Below are positions 19,202-26,768 of a stretch of 35,486 nucleotides of DNA, one piece after another. The DNA comes from Candidatus Blautia excrementipullorum. Lineage in GTDB: Bacteria > Bacillota > Clostridia > Lachnospirales > Lachnospiraceae. Numbering within the stretch: position 1 is the first letter of the stretch; every line of letters begins with the position of its first letter. The position numbers and the translations under genes are program-made. Location of the stretch: positions 1-35,486 of the forward strand of contig DWYN01000164.1 in assembly GCA_019118645.1 (NCBI GenBank). Reading direction: 5' to 3'. The notes under the pieces were generated by a model. It was not told the DNA's origin. It did not search any database and was given only the letters and a program-made list of their open reading frames with translations.

Positions 19202-20506
19202 TTACCTCCTCACTCCCAAAGCCGTCTCCTTTCCGATCTTTTCATATACCTTTAAACGTTCAGACAGATTTGGGTATTTCTTTATTGTGCTGTCCGAAAA
19301 GAAACCTTTATCCAGACTTTCCTCCGCCATTTTTTCATGGCCGATGATCGCCCAGGTTGTCAGATCAAAATATTCTTTGATGTCACTTCCCAATCCGGAA
19401 TTTACAAAGGGCTGCCTCGGCTGATTGATGTCTTCTCCGGCGACTTCAAGCATATTGTATTTTCTGCACAACGAACGTACCATTTGAATCTGCTGCATGT
19501 CATTTCTTCTCGGCGCGTAGCTTAAGGCCCCCATACCGTAGCTGCGCAGAAGCCCCATCATCTCATCCAGAATGTCGTCCTCAAATTTCTGCGGTTTCTT
19601 ATCTCCTGTTACAGATTCTTTTTTCACATCACCCAGATATGTATACGTCGGAATACATCCGATTTCTTTCAGATATGGGATCACTTTTTCCACATCCGGC
19701 GTTTCCGTTTCAGATGCACTGACATACATGAATTCCGAAAAAAAGCCTTTCAGAATATTCGTCACATCAAATTCATAATATGGATTTTCCGTCTCTGTCA
19801 GATAGGCTTCTGAAGTTTCTGACAGACGTATGCCCAGTCTGTTTTTCAGAAAGGAAATCATTTCCTGACCCGGACTGTATTTCTGCAGCAGTTTTTTTGC
19901 CGTTGCGTACAGAAGATGTCTCTCTGTAATACTGCCCCGCTCACTCCACTTTGATACCGGAATCACATCCCAGTCAAAATCCAGCCCAAGTCCGTAATTG
20001 CGGAGGATGGAGTCTATATTCTTCACCATTTTCTGATTTCTTCTGTATCTCTCCTGCCGGATCGGCTGCAAAAACCTTTCGATTTCCGCCAGTTTGGAAA
20101 CAGGCACACCGTGAATCGGAAAATATCCCACAGACTTCTGATCCGGATCATTAAACATCTTATCTTTCAATGGCGTATGATTCCAGTTCAGCCGGATTTC
20201 AAATCCTATTGTAGGTACAATCCCCAAAATACGGCATGCCTCCTGAAATTCCCGACAGCCGGCTACTGATTCGTGATCAATGATCCCACAGGTACTCAAA
20301 CCTGATCTGTATGCTTTCCACGCGATCATTGACGGACTGTACGGCGAGAAAGAATACTGTGAATGCACGTGATTGTTACACTCATTTTTTCTTTTTACCG
20401 GCAGAAGCTCATCATTTCTGATTCCGCTGCTGATGCGCTGTATACTCTCCAGCCGTACCTGTCTGTCCTGATGATTCAGGCTTTTTAATGCAGTTTCCAG
20501 TTTCAT
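19202..20506 (-). CDS. PHP-domain metal-dependent protein of unknown role in the rhamnose-type operon
   Basis: A 434-residue protein whose residues 40-110 form a PHP metallo-esterase core: HVHS (H46, H48), IDHES (D77, H78) and GFEIR (E103). The late metal motif, usually DAH, appears as AGEDINQ, so part of the metal site is altered. A 40-residue N-terminal extension and a long insert (about 115-300) separate the core halves and match nothing that I recognise. PHP proteins are usually phosphatases or phosphodiesterases. It is first in its operon behind a perfect promoter and operator and is coupled to rhaB, so it probably acts on a sugar phosphate. No aldolase is seen in this operon. Confidence 0.8.
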   Translation of the reverse strand: MKLETALKSLNHQDRQVRLESIQRISSGIRNDELLPVKRKNECNNHVHSQYSFSPYSPSMIAWKAYRSGLSTCGIIDHESVAGCREFQEACRILGIVPTIGFEIRLNWNHTPLKDKMFNDPDQKSVGYFPIHGVPVSKLAEIERFLQPIRQERYRRNQKMVKNIDSILRNYGLGLDFDWDVIPVSKWSERGSITERHLLYATAKKLLQKYSPGQEMISFLKNRLGIRLSETSEAYLTETENPYYEFDVTNILKGFFSEFMYVSASETETPDVEKVIPYLKEIGCIPTYTYLGDVKKESVTGDKKPQKFEDDILDEMMGLLRSYGMGALSYAPRRNDMQQIQMVRSLCRKYNMLEVAGEDINQPRQPFVNSGLGSDIKEYFDLTTWAIIGHEKMAEESLDKGFFSDSTIKKYPNLSERLKVYEKIGKETALGVRR

Positions 20507-20528
20507 CCGTATTGCCCCTCCTTTGCAT

Positions 20529-20558
20529 GTAATTTATTTCATATTTGCAATTTATTTC
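20529..20558. promoter_or_regulatory. Regulon-1 tandem operator before the PHP-rhaB operon
   Basis: GTAATTTATTTC (20529-20540) and GCAATTTATTTC (20547-20558) repeat at 18 bp. Each matches the GAAATATATTTC palindrome at 10 of 12 positions. The pair lies between the -10 box and the ribosome site. Confidence 0.7.
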
Positions 20559-20566
20559 ATATTTGT

Positions 20567-20596
20567 ATTATATCTTTCCAGCGGGGCTTTTGTCAA
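20567..20596 (-). promoter_or_regulatory. Promoter of the PHP-rhaB-adh-aldh operon
   Basis: Both boxes are perfect: TTGACA (20596-20591) and TATAAT (20572-20567), with an 18-base spacer. Such a strong core followed by an operator suggests tight repression that is lifted by inducer. Confidence 0.85.
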
Positions 20597-20614
20597 TACG
20601 GACTTCCGGCAAAC

Positions 20615-21604
20615 TCAGCGATACAGGGATTTTCTAATCACATCCGTCATTTCACAGGGATCACCGTTCCTGATCACATCTCCCAGCTTCTCAAAACCGA
20701 TCGCATCTATGAGTTCGTCGTATTTTTTCATATTCAGCACACTCTGCCGCGTTGCCTCATAGGAATCTTCTCTGTACGGGAAAATGTCAACAGAAATAAA
20801 TCCGTCGTATCCACATTTTCTCAGAGAATAGAACATTTCGATGTATTCCGTTATCCGAAGAGATCCTACGATCATATCATCGTCCCAGAGATTATAATTA
20901 TCATTTGCGTGAATCATAAACAGCTTCTGATACCGGGCCGCCACCTCAATATTCTGCGCCACATTCTGCTGTGCCTGAAATACGTGTCCCGTGTCAATAG
21001 CCACTCCCACATTCGGACGATCCACCTCCATGCAGAGCAGAAGCGCTGTCATGGTCGTATCTACCAGACACCTGTTCCTTGGCTCCCGGATCTTGCCCTC
21101 CAGTGTCAGACGCACATCCGGATTATAATCAGCAAGTTCTCTGACATTCTTGATCAGCCAGTCCCACTGTTTCGCATAATCGGTCTGAAGCGGATAATCA
21201 AATCCATCCTGGCCCAGCCACAGATTCACACTGGGGCTGCCGATAAGCTTTGCATTAAAATCAATATTTTTCCGAATAAGCTCCATCGCAGCTTTTCTTG
21301 TATCCGGATCAGCCGCAGAGATGGAGCCGTGCTGCCATCTGCGGTCGCCGAACACCTGCGGCAGTACGGATGAACACACCAGTCCGGATGCCTTCAGAAT
21401 TTCATTTACCGTATCAGGATCCGACAGCGGTCCCTCCGGCGCCTGATAAAGATCCGCACCCTGAATACACTTTGTTTTTTCCAGCTCTTTTATCACATCC
21501 GGAAACTCTACTTTATCCACTGCAGGATCCTTGTATCCCATTCTCATAAAACGATCCGAAGTCTGTCCCAGCGAACCAATAATCGCACTGTATTTTACTG
21601 CCAT
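20615..21604 (-). CDS. Short L-rhamnose-isomerase-like TIM barrel
   Basis: A 329-residue xylose-isomerase-type TIM barrel, probably a metal-dependent aldose-ketose isomerase. Its ligands follow the non-RhaA L-rhamnose isomerase of Pseudomonas stutzeri (recalled E219, D254, H257, H281, D289, D327). Here these are E169 in EGKIREP (the E-x-K-x-x-E-P motif), D204 and H207 in IDTGH, H232 in IHAND, D241 or D243, and D273. The E-to-D spacing is 35 in both. The blocks HGSISAADPDTRKAA and LWLGQDGFDYPLQTDY also follow that enzyme. It is about 100 residues shorter than that homologue. It has its own tandem regulon-1 operator and a GAGGAGG ribosome site. An epimerase is the alternative. Confidence 0.78.
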   Translation of the reverse strand: MAVKYSAIIGSLGQTSDRFMRMGYKDPAVDKVEFPDVIKELEKTKCIQGADLYQAPEGPLSDPDTVNEILKASGLVCSSVLPQVFGDRRWQHGSISAADPDTRKAAMELIRKNIDFNAKLIGSPSVNLWLGQDGFDYPLQTDYAKQWDWLIKNVRELADYNPDVRLTLEGKIREPRNRCLVDTTMTALLLCMEVDRPNVGVAIDTGHVFQAQQNVAQNIEVAARYQKLFMIHANDNYNLWDDDMIVGSLRITEYIEMFYSLRKCGYDGFISVDIFPYREDSYEATRQSVLNMKKYDELIDAIGFEKLGDVIRNGDPCEMTDVIRKSLYR

Positions 21605-21652
21605 ATTTTTCCTCCTCTCTCCCTGCGTACATAAACAGAGATTTTCTTGCTA

Positions 21653-21682
21653 GAAATATATTTCAATATAGAAATATATTTC
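21653..21682. promoter_or_regulatory. Regulon-1 tandem operator before the isomerase gene
   Basis: Two identical perfect palindromes, GAAATATATTTC, at 21653-21664 and 21671-21682, separated by 6 bases (18-bp period). This is the best match of the three tandem sites. The core promoter here is not clear. Confidence 0.8.
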
Positions 21683-21693
21683 TCGACTGATTA

Positions 21694-21722
21694 CAAAAAA
21701 AGATCACATGATTATATGATCT
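21694..21722 (-). terminator. Terminator of the Gfo/Idh gene
   Basis: On the minus strand a 9-bp stem with one G-T pair (AGATCATAT / ATGTGATCT, loop AATC) is followed by seven T. It begins only a few bases after the stop at 21727. Confidence 0.82.
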
Positions 21723-21726
21723 GTTC

Positions 21727-22728
21727 TCATTTCTCTGCTGTCGTTTTATCAGATTCATAGAAAATACCCCATTTTTTTCTGGTTTCCTCTATGATTCTCC
21801 CTATATTCAATGATTCTTTCCATGTGAAACACGGGCACTCCGTCATATTTCTTCTCAGACATTCCGCAACATCCGTGATCTCATACTGAAATCCTGTTGC
21901 TTTATATCTGTCCGAAACACACTCCCTTACCCCATCGTTTAAGACCAGCTCTGCCTCCGACGGATGCCAGAATTCCGGTCCGATCACAATTCGTCCGTTT
22001 TCTCCGATAATCTCGGCCTTCTGTATTCCCGCCTGATTAAAGGCTCCGCTGAGCAGCGCCGATCTTCCTTCCCGATAAGCCAGAAGCATCTGAAAACTCT
22101 CATCTGCTTCTCCATTCGATTTCATGTTCGTAAAAATATGCTCCGGTTCTTCCGGAAAGACAAGATAAGCCATCGCCAGCGTATAAATTCCGACATCTCT
22201 GAGTGCGCCTGCCGAATATCGAACCCCGGCTTTCCATAACTGCCAGTCATTCTTATCCGTTTTAATATCAAATCCCGCCTTCAAAGTCAGAGGCTTCCCG
22301 ATTTTTCCTTCCTGTATCCATTTTCTCGACTGCTTGATGACCGGAAAACACCTCGTCCACATTCCTTCCATCACAAAAAGCTTCTTTTCCTTCGCGGTTT
22401 CCAGTATCTCTTCCAGCTGTTCCGTATTATCTGTGATCGGCTTTTCACTTAAAACAGAGACTCCTGCCTCAAGAACTTTTTTTATATAGGAATAATGAAA
22501 AACATTCGGAACCGCCAGATAAACGACGTCAATCTCTTCCGTGTCGAGCATTTTCTGCAGATCTGTATAAACCTTCTCACATCCATATTTCTGCGCGTAT
22601 CTGTTTCCCGTTTCCTGTTTCCGGGAAACCACAGCTTTTATAACGGAACCTTCCGCAAGCTGCATGCCTTCGGCAAACTGATTGGCAATATATCCTGTCC
22701 CGACGACAGCCCATTTTATTGTTTTCAT
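21727..22728 (-). CDS. Gfo/Idh/MocA-family NAD(P) oxidoreductase
   Basis: A 333-residue cytoplasmic sugar or inositol-type dehydrogenase. The Rossmann motif is VVGTGYIANQFAEGM at the N-terminus and the conserved catalytic-Lys motif is SEKPITDN. The C-terminal alpha/beta domain includes GALRDVGIYTLAMAYLVFPE. The ATG at 22728 is chosen because GGAGG lies 6 bases upstream; in-frame ATGs at 22734 and 22764 are too close to or ahead of that site. It stands between two terminators and has no recognised operator, so it may be transcribed alone. The substrate is unknown; the neighbours suggest a sugar or sugar acid. Confidence 0.87.
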   Translation of the reverse strand: MKTIKWAVVGTGYIANQFAEGMQLAEGSVIKAVVSRKQETGNRYAQKYGCEKVYTDLQKMLDTEEIDVVYLAVPNVFHYSYIKKVLEAGVSVLSEKPITDNTEQLEEILETAKEKKLFVMEGMWTRCFPVIKQSRKWIQEGKIGKPLTLKAGFDIKTDKNDWQLWKAGVRYSAGALRDVGIYTLAMAYLVFPEEPEHIFTNMKSNGEADESFQMLLAYREGRSALLSGAFNQAGIQKAEIIGENGRIVIGPEFWHPSEAELVLNDGVRECVSDRYKATGFQYEITDVAECLRRNMTECPCFTWKESLNIGRIIEETRKKWGIFYESDKTTAEK

Positions 22729-22787
22729 GTTCATCCTCCCTTCCGCCTTTATCACACTGCGCACATATCTCCCGCGCCGATGCCGGA

Positions 22788-22816
22788 CGCCTGCTTACCG
22801 GAAGCAGGCGATTTTT
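22788..22816 (+). other. Hairpin with T-run upstream of the Gfo/Idh gene
   Basis: A perfect 9-bp stem CGCCTGCTT / AAGCAGGCG with a 5-base loop, then ATTTTT on the plus strand. No plus-strand gene ends here. It may block antisense transcription or be a leader structure of the Gfo/Idh gene. Confidence 0.4.
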
Positions 22817-22823
22817 CCGGGCA

Positions 22824-22901
22824 GAAAAACACCTCTGTCTGACATATACGCTGCAAAACACTCTGAAATATCTTGCCCACATATATCCAAAACAGAGGTG
22901 T
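22824..22901 (-). terminator. Terminator after the BMC shell gene, with an unusually long loop
   Basis: On the minus strand, ACACCTCTGT (22901-22892) pairs perfectly with ACAGAGGTGT (22838-22829), followed by TTTTTC. The loop is 53 bases. It ends the tpiA-deoC-adh-BMC transcript. Confidence 0.65.
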
Positions 22902-22947
22902 CCAACGTATTACATCACTGTCTTTATTTCGTTACGATCTGTCCCGA

Positions 22948-23229
22948 TTACGCTTTTATAACCGGCAGAATCTTCTCCACATCTGTATGAGGTCTCGGAA
23001 TCACATGTGTGGCAACCAGTTCGCCCAGTCTGGAGGCTGCCGTGCTTCCGCTCTCTACAGCAGATTTTACTGCGCCAACATCTCCGCGCACCATAACGGT
23101 TACAAGACCGGAGCCGATCTTCTCTGTTCCGACCAGAGCCACGTTTGCCGCCTTGCACATCTGGTCAGCCGCCTCAATGGCCGCTGTAAGTCCTCTTGTC
23201 TCCACTAACCCTAAAGCTTCCTGTGTCAT
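22948..23229 (-). CDS. BMC-domain microcompartment shell protein (PduA/EutM-like hexamer)
   Basis: A 93-residue single-domain BMC-H protein, the hexamer tile of a bacterial microcompartment shell. It begins [20 protein letters not shown], has the central [20 protein letters not shown] and the late [18 protein letters not shown], all standard for PduA/EutM. Its length is typical and it has a GAGGAGG ribosome site. It is the last gene of the operon with tpiA, deoC and a zinc dehydrogenase. No BMC-P pentamer or BMC-T trimer gene is visible in the window, so a complete shell would need genes elsewhere. Confidence 0.96.
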   Translation of the reverse strand: MTQEALGLVETRGLTAAIEAADQMCKAANVALVGTEKIGSGLVTVMVRGDVGAVKSAVESGSTAASRLGELVATHVIPRPHTDVEKILPVIKA

Positions 23230-23360
23230 TCTTTTTTCCTCCTCTTATCTGAGTTTTCCTTTAACTGATTCATTTTATACTGCGCTCTGTCAGACAGAAT
23301 ATCGCATTCTTCTGTCCGGAATGAAGCATCTGATCCTCCGGCCTGCTGCCCGGCAGGTCT

Positions 23361-24425
23361 CTACATTTCCGGCTTAAAGAGCACTTTTGTAAACACTTCC
23401 GTACGGTTGAACATCATCTCGAAGACTTCTTTGCAGTCCTCCAGCCGTACACGATGGGTGATCAGCGGATTTACGTTCATCTGTCCTGTGCTCATAAACT
23501 CAAGACCGCTCTTCCACTCATTGATCGGAAGCGGATTGATGGAAGAATTCCAGCTTCCATGGATAGTCAGCTCGCCTCTCAGGATTGCCTGGATTGCTTT
23601 GTTCGGATAGTTCACATCGTCATAGGTAATACCGCCGTAAACAACTTCGCCGTTCTTCTTGCAGGCTTCCACTGCCTGCACGTGAGTGATCTTGTTTCCC
23701 GCGAATTCGATGGCAATGTCCACGCCTTCTCCGCCGGTCAGTTCCTTGATGGCTTTCACCGCATCTGTTTTCATGCCGTTGACGCCGGCCGTAGCTCCCA
23801 GACGTTTTGCAAGTACAAGCTTATCGTCCGCAACATCCACCGCGATAACCTTCGTGCATCCGAGAGCTCTCAGCCACTGCACGCAGATATATCCGATCGC
23901 ACCAAGTCCAAACACTGCCGCGGTTTTTCCCGCCTCCAGGCGGCATTTTCTGACTGCATGAAGACCAACGGATACCGGATCAGTAAAGGATCCTTCTTCA
24001 TAGTCCACATTATCCGGAAGCTTCAGACAGTTTTCGGATTCCACAACAACGTACTCCGCCATTGCGCCGTCTCTTCTGGATCCATAATAATCATAATGAT
24101 CGCACAGATGGGACTGTCCGACTTTACAGTACTGGCATTCTCCGCAGGGGATCAGAGGCATAACAGAAACCCGGTCGCCTACGGTCAGACTGTTTTTCAC
24201 TTTATCGCCGCAGTCCACGATCTGTCCGGCAAATTCATGTCCGATCGTTGTCGGGAAATGATAAGTTCCCTTGACCATTACACGGGGAATATCAGAACCG
24301 CACACACCGCAGCTTTTTACCTTAATCAAAACCTGTGTGTCTTTCTCAATATGGGGGACATCCACCTCCACACAACGGATATCTTTCGGTGCAAACAGAC
24401 GCACCGCTCTCATTTTCTGTGCCAT
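23361..24425 (-). CDS. Zinc-dependent sugar-alcohol (phosphate) dehydrogenase, GatD/sorbitol dehydrogenase-like
   Basis: A 354-residue MDR dehydrogenase of the galactitol-1-phosphate / sorbitol dehydrogenase group. Catalytic zinc residues are C42 (GVCGSD), H63 and E64 (GHEF). The structural zinc site is C94, C97, C100, C108, and the Rossmann motif is VFGLGAIGYICVQWL. It has no N-terminal tag, unlike the dehydrogenase at 16573. It lies 20 bases after deoC in the regulon-2 operon. A role oxidising or reducing a polyol or sugar phosphate before the aldolase, or reducing the aldehyde product, would fit; the sequence does not decide. Confidence 0.86.
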   Translation of the reverse strand: MAQKMRAVRLFAPKDIRCVEVDVPHIEKDTQVLIKVKSCGVCGSDIPRVMVKGTYHFPTTIGHEFAGQIVDCGDKVKNSLTVGDRVSVMPLIPCGECQYCKVGQSHLCDHYDYYGSRRDGAMAEYVVVESENCLKLPDNVDYEEGSFTDPVSVGLHAVRKCRLEAGKTAAVFGLGAIGYICVQWLRALGCTKVIAVDVADDKLVLAKRLGATAGVNGMKTDAVKAIKELTGGEGVDIAIEFAGNKITHVQAVEACKKNGEVVYGGITYDDVNYPNKAIQAILRGELTIHGSWNSSINPLPINEWKSGLEFMSTGQMNVNPLITHRVRLEDCKEVFEMMFNRTEVFTKVLFKPEM

Positions 24426-24445
24426 TTCTTACGCATCTCCTTTTC

Positions 24446-25213
24446 TCAGTATGAGCTCTTTCCAGCCTGTCCTTTTACAATCGCCATACCTGCACTGGTA
24501 CCCAGACGATTTGCTCCTGCCTCGATCATCGCCTTCGCGTCTTCCGGACCACGGATGCCTCCGGAAGCTTTCACTCCCATATCCGGTCCCACAGTCCTGC
24601 GCATCAGCGCAACATCCTCGACGGTTGCGCCTCCGGTGGAGAATCCAGTAGAAGTTTTCACAAAGTCCGCTCCCGCTTCTTTCGCTATCTGGCATACCCG
24701 GATTTTTTCTTCCTCCGTCAGGAGGCAGGTCTCAATAATCACTTTCACTACGGCTCTTCCGTGAACAGCCGTCACAAGATCCGCGATGTCTTTTTTTACA
24801 AACTGCCAGTTTCCGGACTTGATCTTTCCTACGTTCACGACCATATCCACTTCGTTTGCGCCGTTTTCAATGGCCTCGTTCGCCTCAAAGACCTTGGACT
24901 TCGTAGTCGTAGCGCCCAGAGGAAATCCTATCACCGTACACACCTTTACGCCGCTGCCGCGGAGTTCCTCGTAACATAATGGAACATAAGAAGGATTTAC
25001 GCATACAGAACAAAAATGATATTCCCGTGCTTCCCGGCAGAGTTTTTTGATCTGTTCTTCGCTGGCATCCTGCTTCAGCAAAGTATGGTCGATCATCCCT
25101 GCTATATTCCCGGAAGATCCGCTCTGGGAAAAGGCTCCGCCAAGTCCTCCCTGGCTCCGAATACTGTTCAGAACCTCCGCTGTAATTTTGCTGACCAACT
25201 GTTCCATTTCCAT
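24446..25213 (-). CDS. deoC: Deoxyribose-phosphate aldolase with encapsulation-type N-terminus
   Basis: Cleaves 2-deoxyribose-5-phosphate into acetaldehyde and glyceraldehyde-3-phosphate. The class I aldolase residues are present: Schiff-base K186 in [12 protein letters not shown]215 in VKASGGI and D123 in [10 protein letters not shown]. The fold begins at IDHTLLK near residue 41. Before it is a helix, [20 protein letters not shown], and a Gly/Ser linker (about 22-35), the textbook layout of a microcompartment cargo tag plus linker. Tagged DeoC marks the SPU (sugar-phosphate-utilising) microcompartment class. It lies between tpiA and the zinc dehydrogenase in the operon that ends with the shell gene. 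Confidence 0.95.
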   Translation of the reverse strand: MEMEQLVSKITAEVLNSIRSQGGLGGAFSQSGSSGNIAGMIDHTLLKQDASEEQIKKLCREAREYHFCSVCVNPSYVPLCYEELRGSGVKVCTVIGFPLGATTTKSKVFEANEAIENGANEVDMVVNVGKIKSGNWQFVKKDIADLVTAVHGRAVVKVIIETCLLTEEEKIRVCQIAKEAGADFVKTSTGFSTGGATVEDVALMRRTVGPDMGVKASGGIRGPEDAKAMIEAGANRLGTSAGMAIVKGQAGKSSY

Positions 25214-25279
25214 AATTTACCCTCACTTTCCATTTGTATTAAATTTCTATCAGGTAAAATCCGGCAGAATATCCGGATA

Positions 25280-26068
25280 TTACACGCTTTTGCTGATTTC
25301 AATAATTTTCCTGAATTTCTCAGGTTTCAGGCTTGCGCCTCCGATAAGGAATCCGTCCACATAGGGACATCCTCCGATTTCCTGTGCATTTTTCTCATTC
25401 ACACTGCCTCCGTACAAAAGAGGAAGCTCACAGCCGAACATCTCCCGCATGGCCATTTTAAGGAAGCCGTGCGTCTCCTGGATTTCTTCCAGCGATGCGC
25501 TGACGCCTGTGCCAATTGCCCAGATTGGTTCGTAAGCGATCAGAACAGAATCCAGTTCCTTCCGCTCAAGCTCTCTCAGATCCAGAGCAATCTGCTCCGT
25601 TAGTTTCTTCTGCCACTGTCCGTTTCTTCTTTCTTCCAGGCTTTCCCCGATGCACAGCATTACCCGGAAGCCTGAACGAATTCCTTTTGCGACTTTCCTG
25701 CTGAGGGCCTCGTCTGTTTCATTATAGTAACTGCGTCTTTCGGAATGGCCTGCAAGAAGGCAGCTGCATCCCAGCTCCCGGATCATGGGGATTGAAATTT
25801 CTCCCGTATAGGCGCCGCTGTCTTCATAATGAAAATTCTGCGGGCCATAAAGAATTCCCCGTTTCCGCATTTCCGGCGCCAGCAGCGCAAGAGTCGTATA
25901 CGGCGGAAAAATCAGAACATTCGTATCCACGGATCCCAGTTTTTCAAGAAACTCCCATCCTTCACGGACAGTCATGTTCATTTTCCAGTTGCCGGCCACG
26001 ATCATCGGCTTTTTCAGATATTTTGTCACTACTTCATGAATGATCTGATCCAGATTAATTCCGTCCAT
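25280..26068 (-). CDS. tpiA: Triosephosphate isomerase with N-terminal targeting-like helix
   Basis: Interconverts glyceraldehyde-3-phosphate and dihydroxyacetone phosphate. All catalytic residues are seen: K29 in GNWKMN, H108 in AGHSERR and E180 in AYEPIWAIGTG. With the ATG at 26068 (AAAGGAG six bases upstream) the protein has 262 residues, about 20 of them ahead of the normal TIM start. This extra part, MDGINLDQIIHEVVTKYLKK, is a likely amphipathic helix similar to the tags on DeoC and the 16573 dehydrogenase. An in-frame ATG at 26086 precedes the ribosome site and is rejected. It is first in the operon and uses the triose released by DeoC. The glycolytic copy must lie elsewhere. Confidence 0.93.
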   Translation of the reverse strand: MDGINLDQIIHEVVTKYLKKPMIVAGNWKMNMTVREGWEFLEKLGSVDTNVLIFPPYTTLALLAPEMRKRGILYGPQNFHYEDSGAYTGEISIPMIRELGCSCLLAGHSERRSYYNETDEALSRKVAKGIRSGFRVMLCIGESLEERRNGQWQKKLTEQIALDLRELERKELDSVLIAYEPIWAIGTGVSASLEEIQETHGFLKMAMREMFGCELPLLYGGSVNEKNAQEIGGCPYVDGFLIGGASLKPEKFRKIIEISKSV

Positions 26069-26080
26069 AAGCAGCTCCTT

Positions 26081-26124
26081 TATCATTTGTTACATATGTT
26101 ACTATATAATTATCATATGTTCTT
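26081..26124. promoter_or_regulatory. Regulon-2 operator region before tpiA
   Basis: Two related sites, TTGTTACATATGTTA (26087-26101) and TTATCATATGTTCTT (26110-26124), are 23 bp apart start to start and each is centred on CATATG. They lie between the tpiA -10 box and its ribosome site. The same 23-bp pairing is seen at 32206-32243 and 34775-34812. Confidence 0.65.
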
Positions 26125-26132
26125 ATGTTTTA

Positions 26133-26161
26133 AGATTACCACACCAGGTCAAACCTGTCAA
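26133..26161 (-). promoter_or_regulatory. Promoter of the tpiA-deoC-adh-BMC operon
   Basis: TTGACA (26161-26156) and TAATCT (26138-26133) with a 17-base spacer and a TGG extended -10. The operator pair starts 8 bases downstream. Confidence 0.65.
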
Positions 26162-26207
26162 CGATGGCAAAACATTTTTCTCTAATTTTCCTGAACTTTC
26201 TGCACCA

Positions 26208-26759
26208 TTACAGCCTTTTGATAATCTTTGCAGGATTGCCTCCTGCAAGCACATTATCCGGAAGGTCCTTCGTTACCACAGCCCCTGCGGCAACAACCAC
26301 ATTATTTCCGATTTTTACGCCCGGACAAATCACCGCATTTCCTCCGATCCAGACATTGTCCCCGATTGTGACAGGCTTGGCGATAGCTAGTCTCTGGTTT
26401 CTGAGCTGTGCATCCACCGGGTGCCCCACGGAAAAAACAGAAACCTTCGGTCCCAGGAGACAATTTTTTCCAATTATGACGTCACACGCATCCATGATCG
26501 TACAGTCGTAATTCGCAAAAAAATTTTCTCCCACATGGATATGGTTTCCATGATCACAGGTAAACGGAGGATTAACAGCTACTTTTTCTCCTGTGCTGCC
26601 GAATAGTTCCTTAAGAATCCTGCTTTTCTCTTCTTCATCATATTTTTGCTCCATAAGCCTGTCGCAAAGGGCTCTTGCCCGGCGCACATGAACCAGGATT
26701 TCTTCCGAAAGGGAATCGTAATATTCTCCGTTTACCATTTTTTCATATTCTGTTTTCAT
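26208..26759 (-). CDS. Maltose/galactoside-type sugar O-acetyltransferase
   Basis: A 183-residue acetyl-CoA-dependent sugar acetyltransferase of the Maa/LacA group. Residues 1-55 form the helical N-terminal cap (EYEKMVNGEYYDS). The left-handed beta-helix follows, with hexapeptide repeats (IHVGENFFANYDCTIMD, VTIGDNVWIGGNAVICPGV). The catalytic His lies in FSVGHPVD and the closing motif is AGGNPAKIIKRL. It starts after AAGGAGG, which overlaps the end of the HPr-like gene, so the two are coupled. Members may detoxify non-metabolised sugars. It sits at the end of the Rbs operon, upstream of the tpiA promoter. Confidence 0.92.
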   Translation of the reverse strand: MKTEYEKMVNGEYYDSLSEEILVHVRRARALCDRLMEQKYDEEEKSRILKELFGSTGEKVAVNPPFTCDHGNHIHVGENFFANYDCTIMDACDVIIGKNCLLGPKVSVFSVGHPVDAQLRNQRLAIAKPVTIGDNVWIGGNAVICPGVKIGNNVVVAAGAVVTKDLPDNVLAGGNPAKIIKRL

Positions 26760-26768
26760 AGTCCCTCC

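Noticed and set aside
23454-24764. A 436-residue open frame on the plus strand
   Set aside because: It is antisense to the zinc dehydrogenase and deoC, has no family features, and no ribosome site fits it.
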